Origin: Actinomycetota bacterium
GTDB lineage: Bacteria > Actinomycetota > Humimicrobiia > Hakubellales > JAMDDV01
Assembly: GCA_023488455.1 (NCBI GenBank)
Contig: JAMDDV010000040.1
Coordinates: forward strand, 1 to 64,000
Direction: 5' to 3'
DNA length: 64,000 nt
The notes under the pieces were generated by a model, which was not told where the DNA came from, ran no database searches, and was given only the letters and a program-made list of their open reading frames with translations. Below, one piece after another: positions 1-8,604 of the stretch (within the stretch, counting starts at the first letter, position 1; the number at the start of each line of letters is the position of its first letter). The translations under genes were made by a program, and so were the position numbers.

Positions 1-2
1 GT

Positions 3-124
3 GGCAACCCTGGGTTTGGGTCTGGTGGATTTTCCCCTGGGCATTTTGGTTACCTTGGTGGATTATTATTTTTAAGGAAAAAGAAATCTGGCTTTGGCGC
101 AAAATATAGAGGCCTCCACCCCGT
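3..124 (+). other. Possible 3' end of a truncated surface-protein gene
   Basis: A frame is open from base 3 to the stop at 195-197. Its start is Gly/Pro rich, then come a short hydrophobic stretch and the basic run LRKKK, which is loosely like a C-terminal cell-wall sorting tail. From about base 125 the frame runs into a sequence copied from the DUF4143 ATPase locus, so the reading past that point has no meaning. The upstream part lies outside the window. No function can be assigned. Confidence 0.2.
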
Positions 125-215
125 GAAAACAAGCTGTTGGATAATGCAAAATGGAATTGACAATTTCAAATATGTATGTAATATGGAATTATATTAGAAT
201 CTCGCCTTTAGTCAT
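125..215 (+). pseudogene. Decayed copy of the DUF4143 ATPase 5' region
   Basis: About 70 bases here (125-195) match 5239-5310, the upstream region and start of the DUF4143 ATPase gene, with only a few differences. After the ATG-equivalent the similarity jumps to the segment around 5424-5440 (TTAGAATCTCGCCTTT), so more than 100 bases of coding sequence were deleted. The simplest reading is a second copy of that ATPase locus reduced to its 5' edge. Nothing else is recognisable up to the flavoprotein gene. Confidence 0.6.
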
Positions 216-272
216 CTTTTAACATATGTGTCCAAAAAAGTTAATAGGAACGTGTTTGTCCTTTGACTATCT

Positions 273-1082
273 TCAGCACATCTCACTATAGGTAAGGCTG
301 TTAAAAATAGCCATGCTCTCTTCTTGCGCATCCACTGCTTTCTCCAGCCCTTCGTCTATTCGACCGGCTCTGATAAGTACCTGGGCCTGCTCAAGTTTGG
401 CTCTCGGTTCAAATGCCAAATCCGCCCTGCCCCTATTGCAAATCGCATTGATAGCAGCATAAGCAAGGTGAAGTATTTCTTCAGCAACACCCCATCTTAT
501 AAATGGCAACGATTCATACCACGCCAGCTTCTCAGCCAAATTAGCAAAGGGATCTATCTGCCCGATTTGCTCTACCAACCTCTTTCCCCTCTGCCTAGCC
601 TCAGCTAAGCTGATCTCGAAATCATAACGGCTGACTGGAAGAGGCATTATTGGATGGAAACCGAGCATCACCAGCCACCGGCAGATCTCTTGAAGGGCAA
701 AGACACATCCCTTGCCGGTTCCACCAGCAACCGATATGGGCAGAGCAGGTTTACCACCCCCACCGTAATAGCGCATACGGTCAATAAAATCTTTGGTTAA
801 TCCGTTAACCGAAAGAAAATAAACAGGGGCGCATACGATCAGGGCTTTGCACTCGTTCATTCTTTGTCGCAACTCTAAACCATCATCATCGCGAATGTTG
901 CACTCCATCTCCTCCCAGCAAACAGCATTGGAACAATCACGACACGGTTTTACCCTGTGCTGGGTAAGAAGGACTATTTCTACATTTGCCCCAGCCTCCT
1001 CGGCTCCTTTTGCTGCTTCTCGGGTCAATTGGGCTGTCAACCCATCACGATGGGGCGAACCACAAACAGCCAGTATATCCAT
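273..1082 (-). CDS. NADPH-dependent FMN reductase / iron-sulfur flavoprotein
   Basis: The 269-residue product begins with a flavodoxin-like fold. GSPHRDGLT near residue 9 is the FMN phosphate-binding loop of the FMN reductase family. A cysteine cluster C-x2-C-x4-C-x5-C (residues about 47-61) resembles the compact iron-sulfur site of Isf-type flavoproteins, so electron transfer between a Fe4S4 cluster and FMN is likely. APVYF around residue 85 contributes to flavin binding. The C-terminal 90 residues are helical and not typical of the family core. A strong GGGAGG ribosome site lies 8 bases before the ATG. It stands alone, divergent from the MFS gene. The physiological partner is unknown. Confidence 0.8.
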   Translation of the reverse strand: MDILAVCGSPHRDGLTAQLTREAAKGAEEAGANVEIVLLTQHRVKPCRDCSNAVCWEEMECNIRDDDGLELRQRMNECKALIVCAPVYFLSVNGLTKDFIDRMRYYGGGGKPALPISVAGGTGKGCVFALQEICRWLVMLGFHPIMPLPVSRYDFEISLAEARQRGKRLVEQIGQIDPFANLAEKLAWYESLPFIRWGVAEEILHLAYAAINAICNRGRADLAFEPRAKLEQAQVLIRAGRIDEGLEKAVDAQEESMAIFNSLTYSEMC

Positions 1083-1314
1083 CTATAAACACCTCCCACT
1101 CTTCCCATGTATAGCTCACTCGGCATGTGATGATGTAAGTTTAATAAGTTCTTCCATTCTTTAATTATCTCACTTTATAATTATTTGAATTTGCTTTAAT
1201 TTAACCAAAGCGAATAAAAATTAATATATTGTAAACTAATATTTTTGATATATAGAAAATATTGAACTTAACTCCATTAAGAAGAGTAAAAAGATTTTTA
1301 ATGAAGGTATTTTT

Positions 1315-2529
1315 ATGGATTTCAGCAAAAAATTAATTACAACAAGTTTTTTCTTTGGATTCTTTATAATTGGAATGACAATTTCTATTGCCAGTCCTAT
1401 TCTTATTGAAATTAGCAGGACTTTAAATAAACCAATATATATCGTTACTATAATTTTTACAGCTTTTTTTGCAGGTTATGCAGCTGGACCTATAGTAGGC
1501 AATTTATTTCTTAGAATATTCAGCAGAAAAATTTTAATTGGAATTATGTTCTTCTCCCAAACATTATTTCTGTATATATTCTCATTTTCACAAAATATTT
1601 TTATAAGCATTGGTGTCTTTTTTATAATTGGTTTGTGTGGTGGTTTTTTTGATATGATTTTAACCGCCATATTAGCTGAAATATACCTGGGGAGGGAAGG
1701 GTTTCTTATTAATGTTTCCCATGTTTTTTTAAGTTTAGGAGCGTTTGCTGGCCCTTATATTTCTTCCTTCTCAATTAAATTAGGCTACAATTGGCAAATA
1801 TCATTTTATGCTGCTTCAATAATTTCTTTTATAAATTTTATTTTTTTTATTTTTATAAAAATTCCAGTTAACGTAAACAACAAATCAAGGAATAAAATTA
1901 CAAAACAAAATATTACTGATAGATTATCAATAATTAGAGATTATAAATATCTAATATTATTACTGATATTTGCAGCTCTATTTTATACATTTTCTGAGAG
2001 TGGATTGAATTCCTGGATCCCTACTTTTTTAAGGTTATTTAAAAACTTTAACCAGATTAATTCCAGCCAAGTACTTTCTTTTTTCTGGCTCGCTATAGCA
2101 ATTGGAAGAATCATAATAGGATTAATTTCTTTTAAAATAGATATAATCAAAATTACAATATTCATAAGTATTATGGGTGCTATTTTTATAATACTTGGTA
2201 TTTTAGTAGAAAATAAATTATTTTCTGGTATTTATTTTTCAATTGCTGGGCTGTTCTATTCAGGAATCTTCCCAAACATCCTTACAATAGGTTCGATCTA
2301 CTTTAAAAAGTTAAATAATATTGTTTTGTCTTTAATAGTTACTTTTGCAGCTATTGGTGCACTTATTGCACCACAAGTCCTGGGAACAATCTATAAATTT
2401 TTTGACCTAAAAAAAGCATTTGTTATTTTAAGTATCGCAGTCTTTATAGAAGCAATATTAATATTTTTTGTTAATTACGGTTTAAAATCTAGCAAGTTTT
2501 CCACTCTAAATTTCAGCGAAATCAAATAG
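1315..2529 (+). CDS. MFS transporter
   Basis: This is a 404-residue, very hydrophobic protein with about 12 predicted membrane segments in two halves joined by a basic, Asn/Lys-rich cytoplasmic loop near residues 183-203 (NNKSRNKITKQN). That is the classic layout of the major facilitator superfamily. The N-terminal half has small-residue-rich helices (FFAGYAAGPIVGN). The conserved loop 2-3 motif is present only in degenerate form. Size and topology fit sugar or drug/H+ transporters, but no motif gives the substrate. Codon use is extremely A/T rich compared with the flavoprotein gene upstream. It is monocistronic; a hairpin at 2734-2768 may end its transcript. Confidence 0.8.
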   Translation: MDFSKKLITTSFFFGFFIIGMTISIASPILIEISRTLNKPIYIVTIIFTAFFAGYAAGPIVGNLFLRIFSRKILIGIMFFSQTLFLYIFSFSQNIFISIGVFFIIGLCGGFFDMILTAILAEIYLGREGFLINVSHVFLSLGAFAGPYISSFSIKLGYNWQISFYAASIISFINFIFFIFIKIPVNVNNKSRNKITKQNITDRLSIIRDYKYLILLLIFAALFYTFSESGLNSWIPTFLRLFKNFNQINSSQVLSFFWLAIAIGRIIIGLISFKIDIIKITIFISIMGAIFIILGILVENKLFSGIYFSIAGLFYSGIFPNILTIGSIYFKKLNNIVLSLIVTFAAIGALIAPQVLGTIYKFFDLKKAFVILSIAVFIEAILIFFVNYGLKSSKFSTLNFSEIK

Positions 2530-2607
2530 CAGCGTTACTTGTTTTTGCCAATATTTTCGAAACTGTTAAAAATAGCAATTTATCAAAAAAGTATAGATTA
2601 TATATAG

Positions 2608-2708
2608 TGCTGCTCCAAGCTTGCTCCAAGCTGGACAAATAGTAAAAGCTGTAAAGGGAGTTACAGTGGACGCAGCAACAGGTGAATTTGTAATTGAGTT
2701 GAAGTGAG
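2608..2708 (+). pseudogene. Short C-terminal gene remnant
   Basis: A frame of about 33 codons ends with AATGEFVIELK and a stop at 2706-2708. It is preceded by stop-containing sequence and has no plausible start or ribosome site. It looks like the last piece of a decayed gene, but the family cannot be named. Confidence 0.25.
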
Positions 2709-2733
2709 TAGAGTTTAGATTGTCTTTAAAATT

Positions 2734-2768
2734 AACCCTTGTTGCTATTACTTGACAACAAGGGTTTT
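2734..2768 (+). terminator. Hairpin terminator between convergent genes
   Basis: A perfect 11-base inverted repeat AACCCTTGTTG / CAACAAGGGTT with an 11-base loop is followed by a short T run. It lies between the + strand MFS gene and the - strand small membrane gene and could serve both directions, though the T tracts are short. Confidence 0.6.
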
Positions 2769-2801
2769 CAACTATACGTGAAATTATTTAATGAAAGTTA
2801 A

Positions 2802-3008
2802 TTAATCCACTGATTTTCTTATTTTTATTGCTACAACAGCAAGAAACAGGGAGAGAATTGTGATAACTCCCCAAAAAGCATCTGCAAAATTGTAGGCTTC
2901 TTCTGGAGCAACTATTAGATCAACTATGCTCCACACAACTGACCCTGCACCGTAAATGAAAAGAATCCAGATGCTTATTGATGCTAGAGTTTTGAATACT
3001 TTTGACAT
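2802..3008 (-). CDS. Small two-helix membrane protein
   Basis: The 68-residue protein has two hydrophobic segments, about residues 10-31 (ISIWILFIYGAGSVVWSIV) and 44-62 (FWGVITILSLFLAVVAIKI), joined by a short acidic loop (APEEAY) and ending in a basic tail. An excellent AGGAGG ribosome site sits just before the ATG, so it is probably expressed. No family is recognised. It is followed by the convergent hairpin at 2734-2768. Confidence 0.6.
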   Translation of the reverse strand: MSKVFKTLASISIWILFIYGAGSVVWSIVDLIVAPEEAYNFADAFWGVITILSLFLAVVAIKIRKSVD

Positions 3009-3260
3009 TTTCTGCCTCCTTTTAATTGTATATTAATTAAATCTACAACCATAAAGATCCAGAGTAACGCAATTCTTATTTCAGACTAGGAATACCCATA
3101 AATTGGCTACTTTTTTGTTTATATTTTGTTAATTTGATTTTTTTAATTTATTGATCTAAAAATGTAATGTTTTTATTAAATAAAAAGGAATGTTTAAAAT
3201 TTATTTGTAGCATTTATAACATACTTTGACGTTGATGCAACTTATTTAGAGAATATTTTA

Positions 3261-4133
3261 TTAACCCCTTTTCTTAACAGAAATCCTGATTACAGCCAGG
3301 GTATAAAATACAACACCCGTTGCAACTAAAACCAGTATATTCACAAGTGGAGAGAGCTCAATGCTGCCAACATAAAAAACAACACCCATAGCCTGTTTGA
3401 AGCTAATGACTGCCTGTAGTGGCGCATTTTTAAAAGCTATAGACATTGGTGCTGCCATCATAATCTGCCGGAACAATGCTCCTGCATGGCTTATGGGAAA
3501 AATCTTTATTGCGGCCTGCACAGCAGACGGCAGCGAGCCAATTGGAATATATATTCCGGTTAAAAAGCCGATGAGCGTTCCGATTATCGTACTTGCAGTG
3601 GCAAAAGCATTGTTGCTTTTGAAAAATGATACAATAAAAAATACCATTGACGAACCGGCAAAAACCGACAGCAGCATTACTCCGAATAACTTTAACAATG
3701 GTACTAATGTAATCAGCTTGCCACCGCCTGCAAGTATATAAATTTCAGCTACAACCAGCGCGGCAATGCTCATAATTACGCCGATTATAAAAGAACTAAC
3801 AATATATCCACCTGCAAGTTGCGAACGTTTAAGCGGAGCTGATGAAAAATCCTTTGAGATTTTCTTTGTCTTATCTTCAACCATGGTGCCAAATGCACCC
3901 ATCGTTGTGGTTATTGAAGTGACCGATAAAAGCCCCGCCATAACCCAGCTGTCGACAGTAAAGCGGGCATTGTCACCCAAAAGTTCTTTAAAATTATTGA
4001 CCATCATGTTTCCAAGAAAAAGCACATAAAGCCCAATTATTATAAAGACAGCAAGGAGTGAAAAAAATACCGAAGTTCTGTCACGGAAAAATAGTTTGAG
4101 GTTGCGTTTTATTAAATTAGTCATTACAGTCAT
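3261..4133 (-). CDS. ABC-2 type transporter permease
   Basis: The 290-residue membrane protein has one helix near the N-terminus (residues 20-42), a loop of about 50 residues, then five further helices. This is the ABC-2 exporter permease topology used for drugs, antibiotics or polysaccharides. The start overlaps the end of the ATPase gene region: its GAGAGAGGA ribosome site lies in the last codons of that gene and the ATG follows 5 bases after the ATPase stop, so the two are one operon and presumably form one exporter. The partner ATPase gene is frameshifted as sequenced, so the complex may be inactive or the break may be a sequencing artefact. Substrate unknown. Confidence 0.85.
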   Translation of the reverse strand: MTVMTNLIKRNLKLFFRDRTSVFFSLLAVFIIIGLYVLFLGNMMVNNFKELLGDNARFTVDSWVMAGLLSVTSITTTMGAFGTMVEDKTKKISKDFSSAPLKRSQLAGGYIVSSFIIGVIMSIAALVVAEIYILAGGGKLITLVPLLKLFGVMLLSVFAGSSMVFFIVSFFKSNNAFATASTIIGTLIGFLTGIYIPIGSLPSAVQAAIKIFPISHAGALFRQIMMAAPMSIAFKNAPLQAVISFKQAMGVVFYVGSIELSPLVNILVLVATGVVFYTLAVIRISVKKRG

Positions 4134-4138
4134 CTATA

Positions 4139-5055
4139 TCAGTCCTCTCTCATGGCATTGCCGGTTATATTAATAAAAGCATCATCCATGCTGCCGCTTA
4201 ACACTTCAAAGCCGGATATAAGACTCTCCACCTTGTTTACTATCGGCAGAGCATCAAGGGTATCTGAAACAGGAATAATAAAAGCTCCGCCGGACACAGT
4301 AAATTTGATACCTTGTTCATTTAAAAATGCTGCTAGTTTGCCATTATCTTTTGGAAACAGATGCAATGAGTCTATGCTGTATTTTGTCCGAAGCTCGGTA
4401 GGGGTGCCGCTTGCAGAAATCAGACCATTGTCTATAACCGCAACATAGTCAGCGTTAGCAGCTTCCTCCATATAGTGGGTTGTGAGGAACACAGTCATTC
4501 CGGTCCCTTTTTGCAGGTTGCGGATTGTATCCCAGACACTTTTTCGTGTCTGAGGGTCAAGCCCTATTGTAGGTTCATCTAAAAAAAGTATTTCGGGTGT
4601 ATGTATTAATGCTCTTGCAATATCGGATCTGCGCCTCTGGCCGCCGGAAAGTTTGCCGTAAGGACGATTAATAAAACTTACCACATCAGCTGCTTTTGAT
4701 GCTTTTCAACCGCTACTGTCAGTTCTCTGCTTGTCAGCCCATAAAAACTGCCCCTTGTATAAAGGTTCTCTCTGACAGTCAACAGATTATCAAGGATGCT
4801 ATCCTGGAACACAACGCCAATGCTTTTTCGAATTTTATCGTCCTGCTCACCAAGTTTATAGCCATTTACTGTTACAGCGCCGCTGTCCGGCTTGAGAAGA
4901 GTGCAGATAACATCAATGGTAGTGGTTTTTCCTGCGCCGTTGGGTCCCAAAAAGGCAAACAATTCGCCCTCATTGACATAAAAATCTATGCCTTTTACTG
5001 CTTTAACGTTTCCGTAATTCTTTGTTAAATTGTTAACATTTATTATGGTTGGCAA
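4139..5055 (-). pseudogene. ABC transporter ATP-binding protein, frameshifted
   Basis: The gene is split into two frames. The first part (5055 down to about 4700, TTG start with AAGGAG 6 bases upstream) carries the Walker A motif GPNGAGKT and the Q-loop region. The second part (about 4690 to 4139) carries the signature LSGGQ, Walker B ILFLDEP and H-loop THYMEE, then a C-terminal extension typical of DrrA/CcmA-like exporters. Adding one base near 4700, in the minus-strand string AAGCATC, restores a single frame of about 305 codons. All catalytic motifs are intact on both sides, so the lesion is recent or artefactual. It is the upstream gene of the exporter operon with the permease at 3261-4133. 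Confidence 0.85.
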
Positions 5056-5162
5056 AACTTGCTCCTTTCAAGTATTACCCGTTCCTTCCAAATATTATTA
5101 TTCGAAATTATGAAATTATACAGAATTATAAATTATAAGGAATTATAAAAAGATTGGATAAT

Positions 5163-5204
5163 GGCACTACGGTCACTTCATACATTTCACAAGGTGGCTG
5201 AGCA
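5163..5204 (+). repeat. Dispersed repeat, copy 1
   Basis: GGCACTACGGTCACTT...CACAAGGTGGCTGAGCA. It shares this string with copies at 40066-40107 and 46658-46695, and its 3' half with 28881-28909 and 41595-41655. It lies 100 bases upstream of the DUF4143 ATPase. Confidence 0.65.
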
Positions 5205-5305
5205 TTGAATGAAGTTCGCTATATATTAATTTTGTTGCTGAAAACAATCTGTTGGATGATGCAAAATGGAATTGACAATTCCAAATATATATGTAATATG
5301 GAATT

Positions 5306-6439
5306 ATGTATTCCAGACTTATTAAATCACCTGATAATAAAAGTTTTTTTTTATTTGGTCCCAGAGGAACTGGAAAAACAACATGGGTAAAACAGACTTT
5401 TCCAAATGCTGTCTATATTGACCTGTTAGAATCTCGCCTTTTTAATGACCTTCTTGCTGATCCTCAAAGATTGGAGAATTTTATTCCAAATAACTTTAAT
5501 GATTGGGTAATCATTGATGAGGTACAAAAAATTCCTGAGCTTTTAAATGAAGTACACAGACTGATAGAAAAATATAGATATAAATTTATTTTGACTGGCT
5601 CAAGTGCTAGAAAGTTAAAGAGAAAGGGACCAAATCTGTTAGCCGGTAGGGCATTAAATTACTTAATGCATCCGCTAACTGCAATAGAGCTTGGTAAAGA
5701 GTTTAATTTAAACCATTCTTTATTATATGGCAATCTCCCTTCAGTGTATGTTGAATCAAATCCAAAGGATTATCTTGAAAGTTATATCAAAACCTATCTT
5801 CAAGAAGAAATACTCCAGGAGGGACTTACAAGAAACCTCGGAGTATTTTCCAGGTTTTTGGAGGCAGCAAGCTTTTCACAGGCTTCTGTTTTAAATATTT
5901 CAGAAGTATCACGCGAATGTGCAGTTGAAAGAAAGGTTGTAGAAAATTACTTTGTAATTTTGGAAGATTTACTTTTAGCAACCAGGATTCCAATTTTTAC
6001 AAAGCGTGCAAAAAGAAGACTGGTTGCTCATCCCAAATTTTATTTCTTTGATGTAGGAGTTTATAGAACCTTAAGGCCAATGGGTCCACTGGATTTTCCT
6101 GAAGAGGTCGAGGGTATTTCTTATGAAAGTCTTTTTTTTCAGGAATTAAATGCTATTAATAATTATTTTGGTATGAGATACAAGATTTACTACTGGCGGA
6201 CAAGCAATAATTTAGAGGTAGATTTTGTATTATATGGAGAGCGTGGATTAAAAGCATTTGAAATTAAAAGAAGAGGTAAAATTTCATCTTCAGAACTAAG
6301 AAGTTTAAAAGCTTTCTTGAAAGACTATCCAACCTCTAAAGCTTACTTTATATATGGGGGAGAAAGAAGAATGTCTGAAGGTAGGATAGATATTATTCCC
6401 ATGGAATATGCTTTAAAAAATTTACCTGAAATTTTATAA
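5306..6439 (+). CDS. AAA-type ATPase with DUF4143 domain
   Basis: The 377-residue protein is a P-loop ATPase of the large prokaryotic family that pairs an AAA_14 domain with a DUF4143 domain. Walker A is GPRGTGKTTW (residues about 18-27) and Walker B is WVIIDEVQK (about 67-75). An arginine-rich sensor region ILTGSSARKLKRK follows. The second half ends in a PD-(D/E)XK-like fold, with VDFVL...AFEIKRRG near residues 308-330 that could be a nuclease site. The family is widespread, and its role is poorly known. The upstream 70 bases are duplicated at 125-195, where the gene itself has been deleted, so the locus has been mobile or recombined. No obvious ribosome site is seen before the ATG. Confidence 0.85.
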   Translation: MYSRLIKSPDNKSFFLFGPRGTGKTTWVKQTFPNAVYIDLLESRLFNDLLADPQRLENFIPNNFNDWVIIDEVQKIPELLNEVHRLIEKYRYKFILTGSSARKLKRKGPNLLAGRALNYLMHPLTAIELGKEFNLNHSLLYGNLPSVYVESNPKDYLESYIKTYLQEEILQEGLTRNLGVFSRFLEAASFSQASVLNISEVSRECAVERKVVENYFVILEDLLLATRIPIFTKRAKRRLVAHPKFYFFDVGVYRTLRPMGPLDFPEEVEGISYESLFFQELNAINNYFGMRYKIYYWRTSNNLEVDFVLYGERGLKAFEIKRRGKISSSELRSLKAFLKDYPTSKAYFIYGGERRMSEGRIDIIPMEYALKNLPEIL

Positions 6440-6484
6440 AAATATGGACGCATTATTATCAGCTTTCAATTAAGCACTATAGGA

Positions 6485-6664
6485 ATGTTAACAATTGCTT
6501 TTCTGTTGATTGGATGCTCTGGCGTCATTTTCTATCCATATGGACCGGCATGGTCACCAGATGGGAGCAAAATTGTATTTGGGTCTGGCTCAAAGAGTAA
6601 AGGCGAAATATGGGTGATGAATGCTGATGGCAGTAATAAGATAAATCTTACTGGTACAAAATAG
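6485..6664 (+). CDS. Short lipoprotein with one TolB-type repeat (truncated)
   Basis: This 59-codon frame starts with a signal peptide ending in the lipobox LIGC. A single TolB/PD40 beta-propeller repeat follows: AWSPDGSKIVF, then IWVMNADGSN. TolB-like propellers normally hold five or six such repeats, as in the 412-residue protein at 58741-59979, so this is either a gene cut off after its first repeat or a remnant. No good ribosome site is visible. It lies directly after the DUF4143 gene. Confidence 0.5.
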   Translation: MLTIAFLLIGCSGVIFYPYGPAWSPDGSKIVFGSGSKSKGEIWVMNADGSNKINLTGTK

Positions 6665-6791
6665 AAGAATTTAATTTTGAATTTTCTTCAAAATAGCTTT
6701 TAGTGTAGCTGCCCAAGGTGTGAAATTTCAAACCAAACTATTAAAGAATCAATAAAAATTAAGTGTTTGTTCGTGCACTTTTAAACAATCC

Positions 6792-7673
6792 TTATTGCTC
6801 TTTTGGTTCCCTTTTGAGCGGTAATACACCAGACATCTCACCGATAACATTGACCAGGTCACTATCAGAAGGAAGCACAATTTTCGAATTGTTTTTAAGT
6901 GCAGTTTCCATAGCTTGCAGTTTTCTCAATAATTGCGCATTGCCAATAAAATAACGCTCGGCTGCCTCGTTTACCAGTTTGATTGCCTGCGCTTCGCCTT
7001 CTGCTTCCAGAATCTTTGCCTGTCTGACTCCTTCCGCCTTCTTGATTTCTGCCCTTTTCACACCATCTGCATTTGTTTCCGCAGCCGTTGCAAAGTCAAT
7101 GGCAGCTATCTTCTCGTTTTCTGCTTTGACAACCTTGTTCATCGTCTCCTGGACATCTTTTGGCGGATCAATTTCTTTCAGTTCAGTTCGCAGGATCTCA
7201 ATACCCCAGTTTTTAGTCTCGACCTTGAGTGTCTGGTCAAGATCTGTATTAATCCTGCCCCTTTCACTATTTGCCGATTTGAGCGTAAGAGTGCCGATGA
7301 TATTTCTCAGGGTGGTTCTCGCAAGGTTAACTACCTGCAAACGGTAATTTGTTACATTATACATCGAGCTCTTCACACTTTCTTCGTCGGATTTAACCTT
7401 TAGATAAACCTGCGCATCCACTGTTGCATTCAAATTGTCATTGGTTATAATTACCTGTGGCTCAGCATTGACCAGCTGCTCCCTGATATCAACAAGATAC
7501 AGTCTTTGGATGATAACCATAATCCAATGAAACCCAGGTTGGGCAAAACCGGTATATTTACCGAGTGTTTCAATCAGGCCGCGATGTGTAGGTCTAACAA
7601 TTCTTATTCCAATTAAAAAAAAGATAAAGATAATTGCTGCAACTATTATTATTACTTTAATAATAATGCTCAT
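6792..7673 (-). CDS. SPFH/Band 7 (stomatin-like) membrane protein
   Basis: The 293-residue protein has one N-terminal membrane helix (residues 4-25), then the SPFH/Band 7 domain with the family's characteristic start (IVRPTHRGLIETLGKY) and core (TNDNLNATVDAQVYLKV). An Ala/Glu-rich coiled region (about 185-240) and a short C-terminal tail follow. Stomatin/QmcA proteins oligomerise on the inner side of the membrane and organise lipid domains or control proteases. The usual partner, an NfeD-like protease, is not next to it here. A GAGGGTG ribosome site lies close to the ATG. It stands alone on the minus strand. Confidence 0.9.
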   Translation of the reverse strand: MSIIIKVIIIVAAIIFIFFLIGIRIVRPTHRGLIETLGKYTGFAQPGFHWIMVIIQRLYLVDIREQLVNAEPQVIITNDNLNATVDAQVYLKVKSDEESVKSSMYNVTNYRLQVVNLARTTLRNIIGTLTLKSANSERGRINTDLDQTLKVETKNWGIEILRTELKEIDPPKDVQETMNKVVKAENEKIAAIDFATAAETNADGVKRAEIKKAEGVRQAKILEAEGEAQAIKLVNEAAERYFIGNAQLLRKLQAMETALKNNSKIVLPSDSDLVNVIGEMSGVLPLKREPKEQ

Positions 7674-7803
7674 AAAACACCCTCTTTTGACCTTTATAGA
7701 TTGAGATTATTCCCGTGTCTTGTGATTGTCAAGAAAATAGATTCTTTGGTTAGCATCTATTGTTTATGAATGGAAATTACTAAGTATTAGTGAGTAAAAT
7801 ATA

Positions 7804-8490
7804 ATGATGAAAAAGTATCATGCAAAGCTTTTTAGAAAATTCAGGATTGCAATTACAGGGGTAAAACCGAAAGCTATTTTTAAAATTCCGGCTGTCGTAC
7901 TGCTGATTTTAGCTACGGTATCAATTTTTCTGATTTCAATAATCTTTTTTTCAGGCTGCCGTAAGACTTCCGATACCGAAGTGTCTGCAAGCACTGCGTC
8001 TGTAAACAATACGTCTGTAACCTCGCAGAATCAAAATACCACGGAAGATTTCAGTACCACACTATATTGGGATACAGGTTCCCTGCCTCCTGAGTATCAT
8101 TACTATTATCTGATCACTATAGGTCCCGGACCGGAAGGCAGATTTGATTATCAACCCGGATACGGGAAGCCACCTGCCCCCGATATCTGGGTAATGGAAT
8201 TTTCCGTAAGTTTTGTCAAACTAAACGAACTGTATGAGTTTTTGAATGGTAATGGTCTTTTCAGGGATAGCTGGGAGAAAGTAGAACCCTCAATAGGGGG
8301 AAGCTTTTATAAAATCACCATAACTGCCAATGATAAGACTTACAAAGTACCTCCGGATTTCGAATTAAAGCCGAAAGATTCAAAAAAGATTTCTGAAGTT
8401 GCAGACTTTGTTAAAAACCTTGTTCCTGAAAATATCTGGACCGATATGGAAAAAAGACAGAAAGAGTTTGAAGAGTCATTTGAAAATTGA
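7804..8490 (+). CDS. Predicted secreted lipoprotein
   Basis: This 228-residue protein has a long basic N-terminus (about 30 residues), a hydrophobic helix and a lipobox-like FFSGC near residues 48-52, so export and lipid attachment are likely. A Ser/Thr/Asn-rich linker follows. The globular part has aromatic-rich beta structure (YYYLITIGPGPEG) but matches no family I recognise. The C-terminus is charged and helical. It is flanked by the divergent Band 7 gene and the aldo/keto reductase gene 115 bases downstream. Confidence 0.6.
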   Translation: MMKKYHAKLFRKFRIAITGVKPKAIFKIPAVVLLILATVSIFLISIIFFSGCRKTSDTEVSASTASVNNTSVTSQNQNTTEDFSTTLYWDTGSLPPEYHYYYLITIGPGPEGRFDYQPGYGKPPAPDIWVMEFSVSFVKLNELYEFLNGNGLFRDSWEKVEPSIGGSFYKITITANDKTYKVPPDFELKPKDSKKISEVADFVKNLVPENIWTDMEKRQKEFEESFEN

Positions 8491-8604
8491 ATTATTTAGA
8501 TGAATAAATATCTTGCTGGATGTCAAAAGATTTAACAGATATAAAATTTTCAGATGATGGAATAGGAATTATATCTAAGGACACCAGTTAAGCTGAGAGG
8601 AAAA

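Noticed and set aside
5205..5390. A 61-codon + strand frame that overlaps the DUF4143 ATPase start
   Set aside because: It follows the repeat at 5163-5204 and then reads the ATPase gene in a different frame. The product has no sense, and the same string recurs as noncoding DNA at 125-195.
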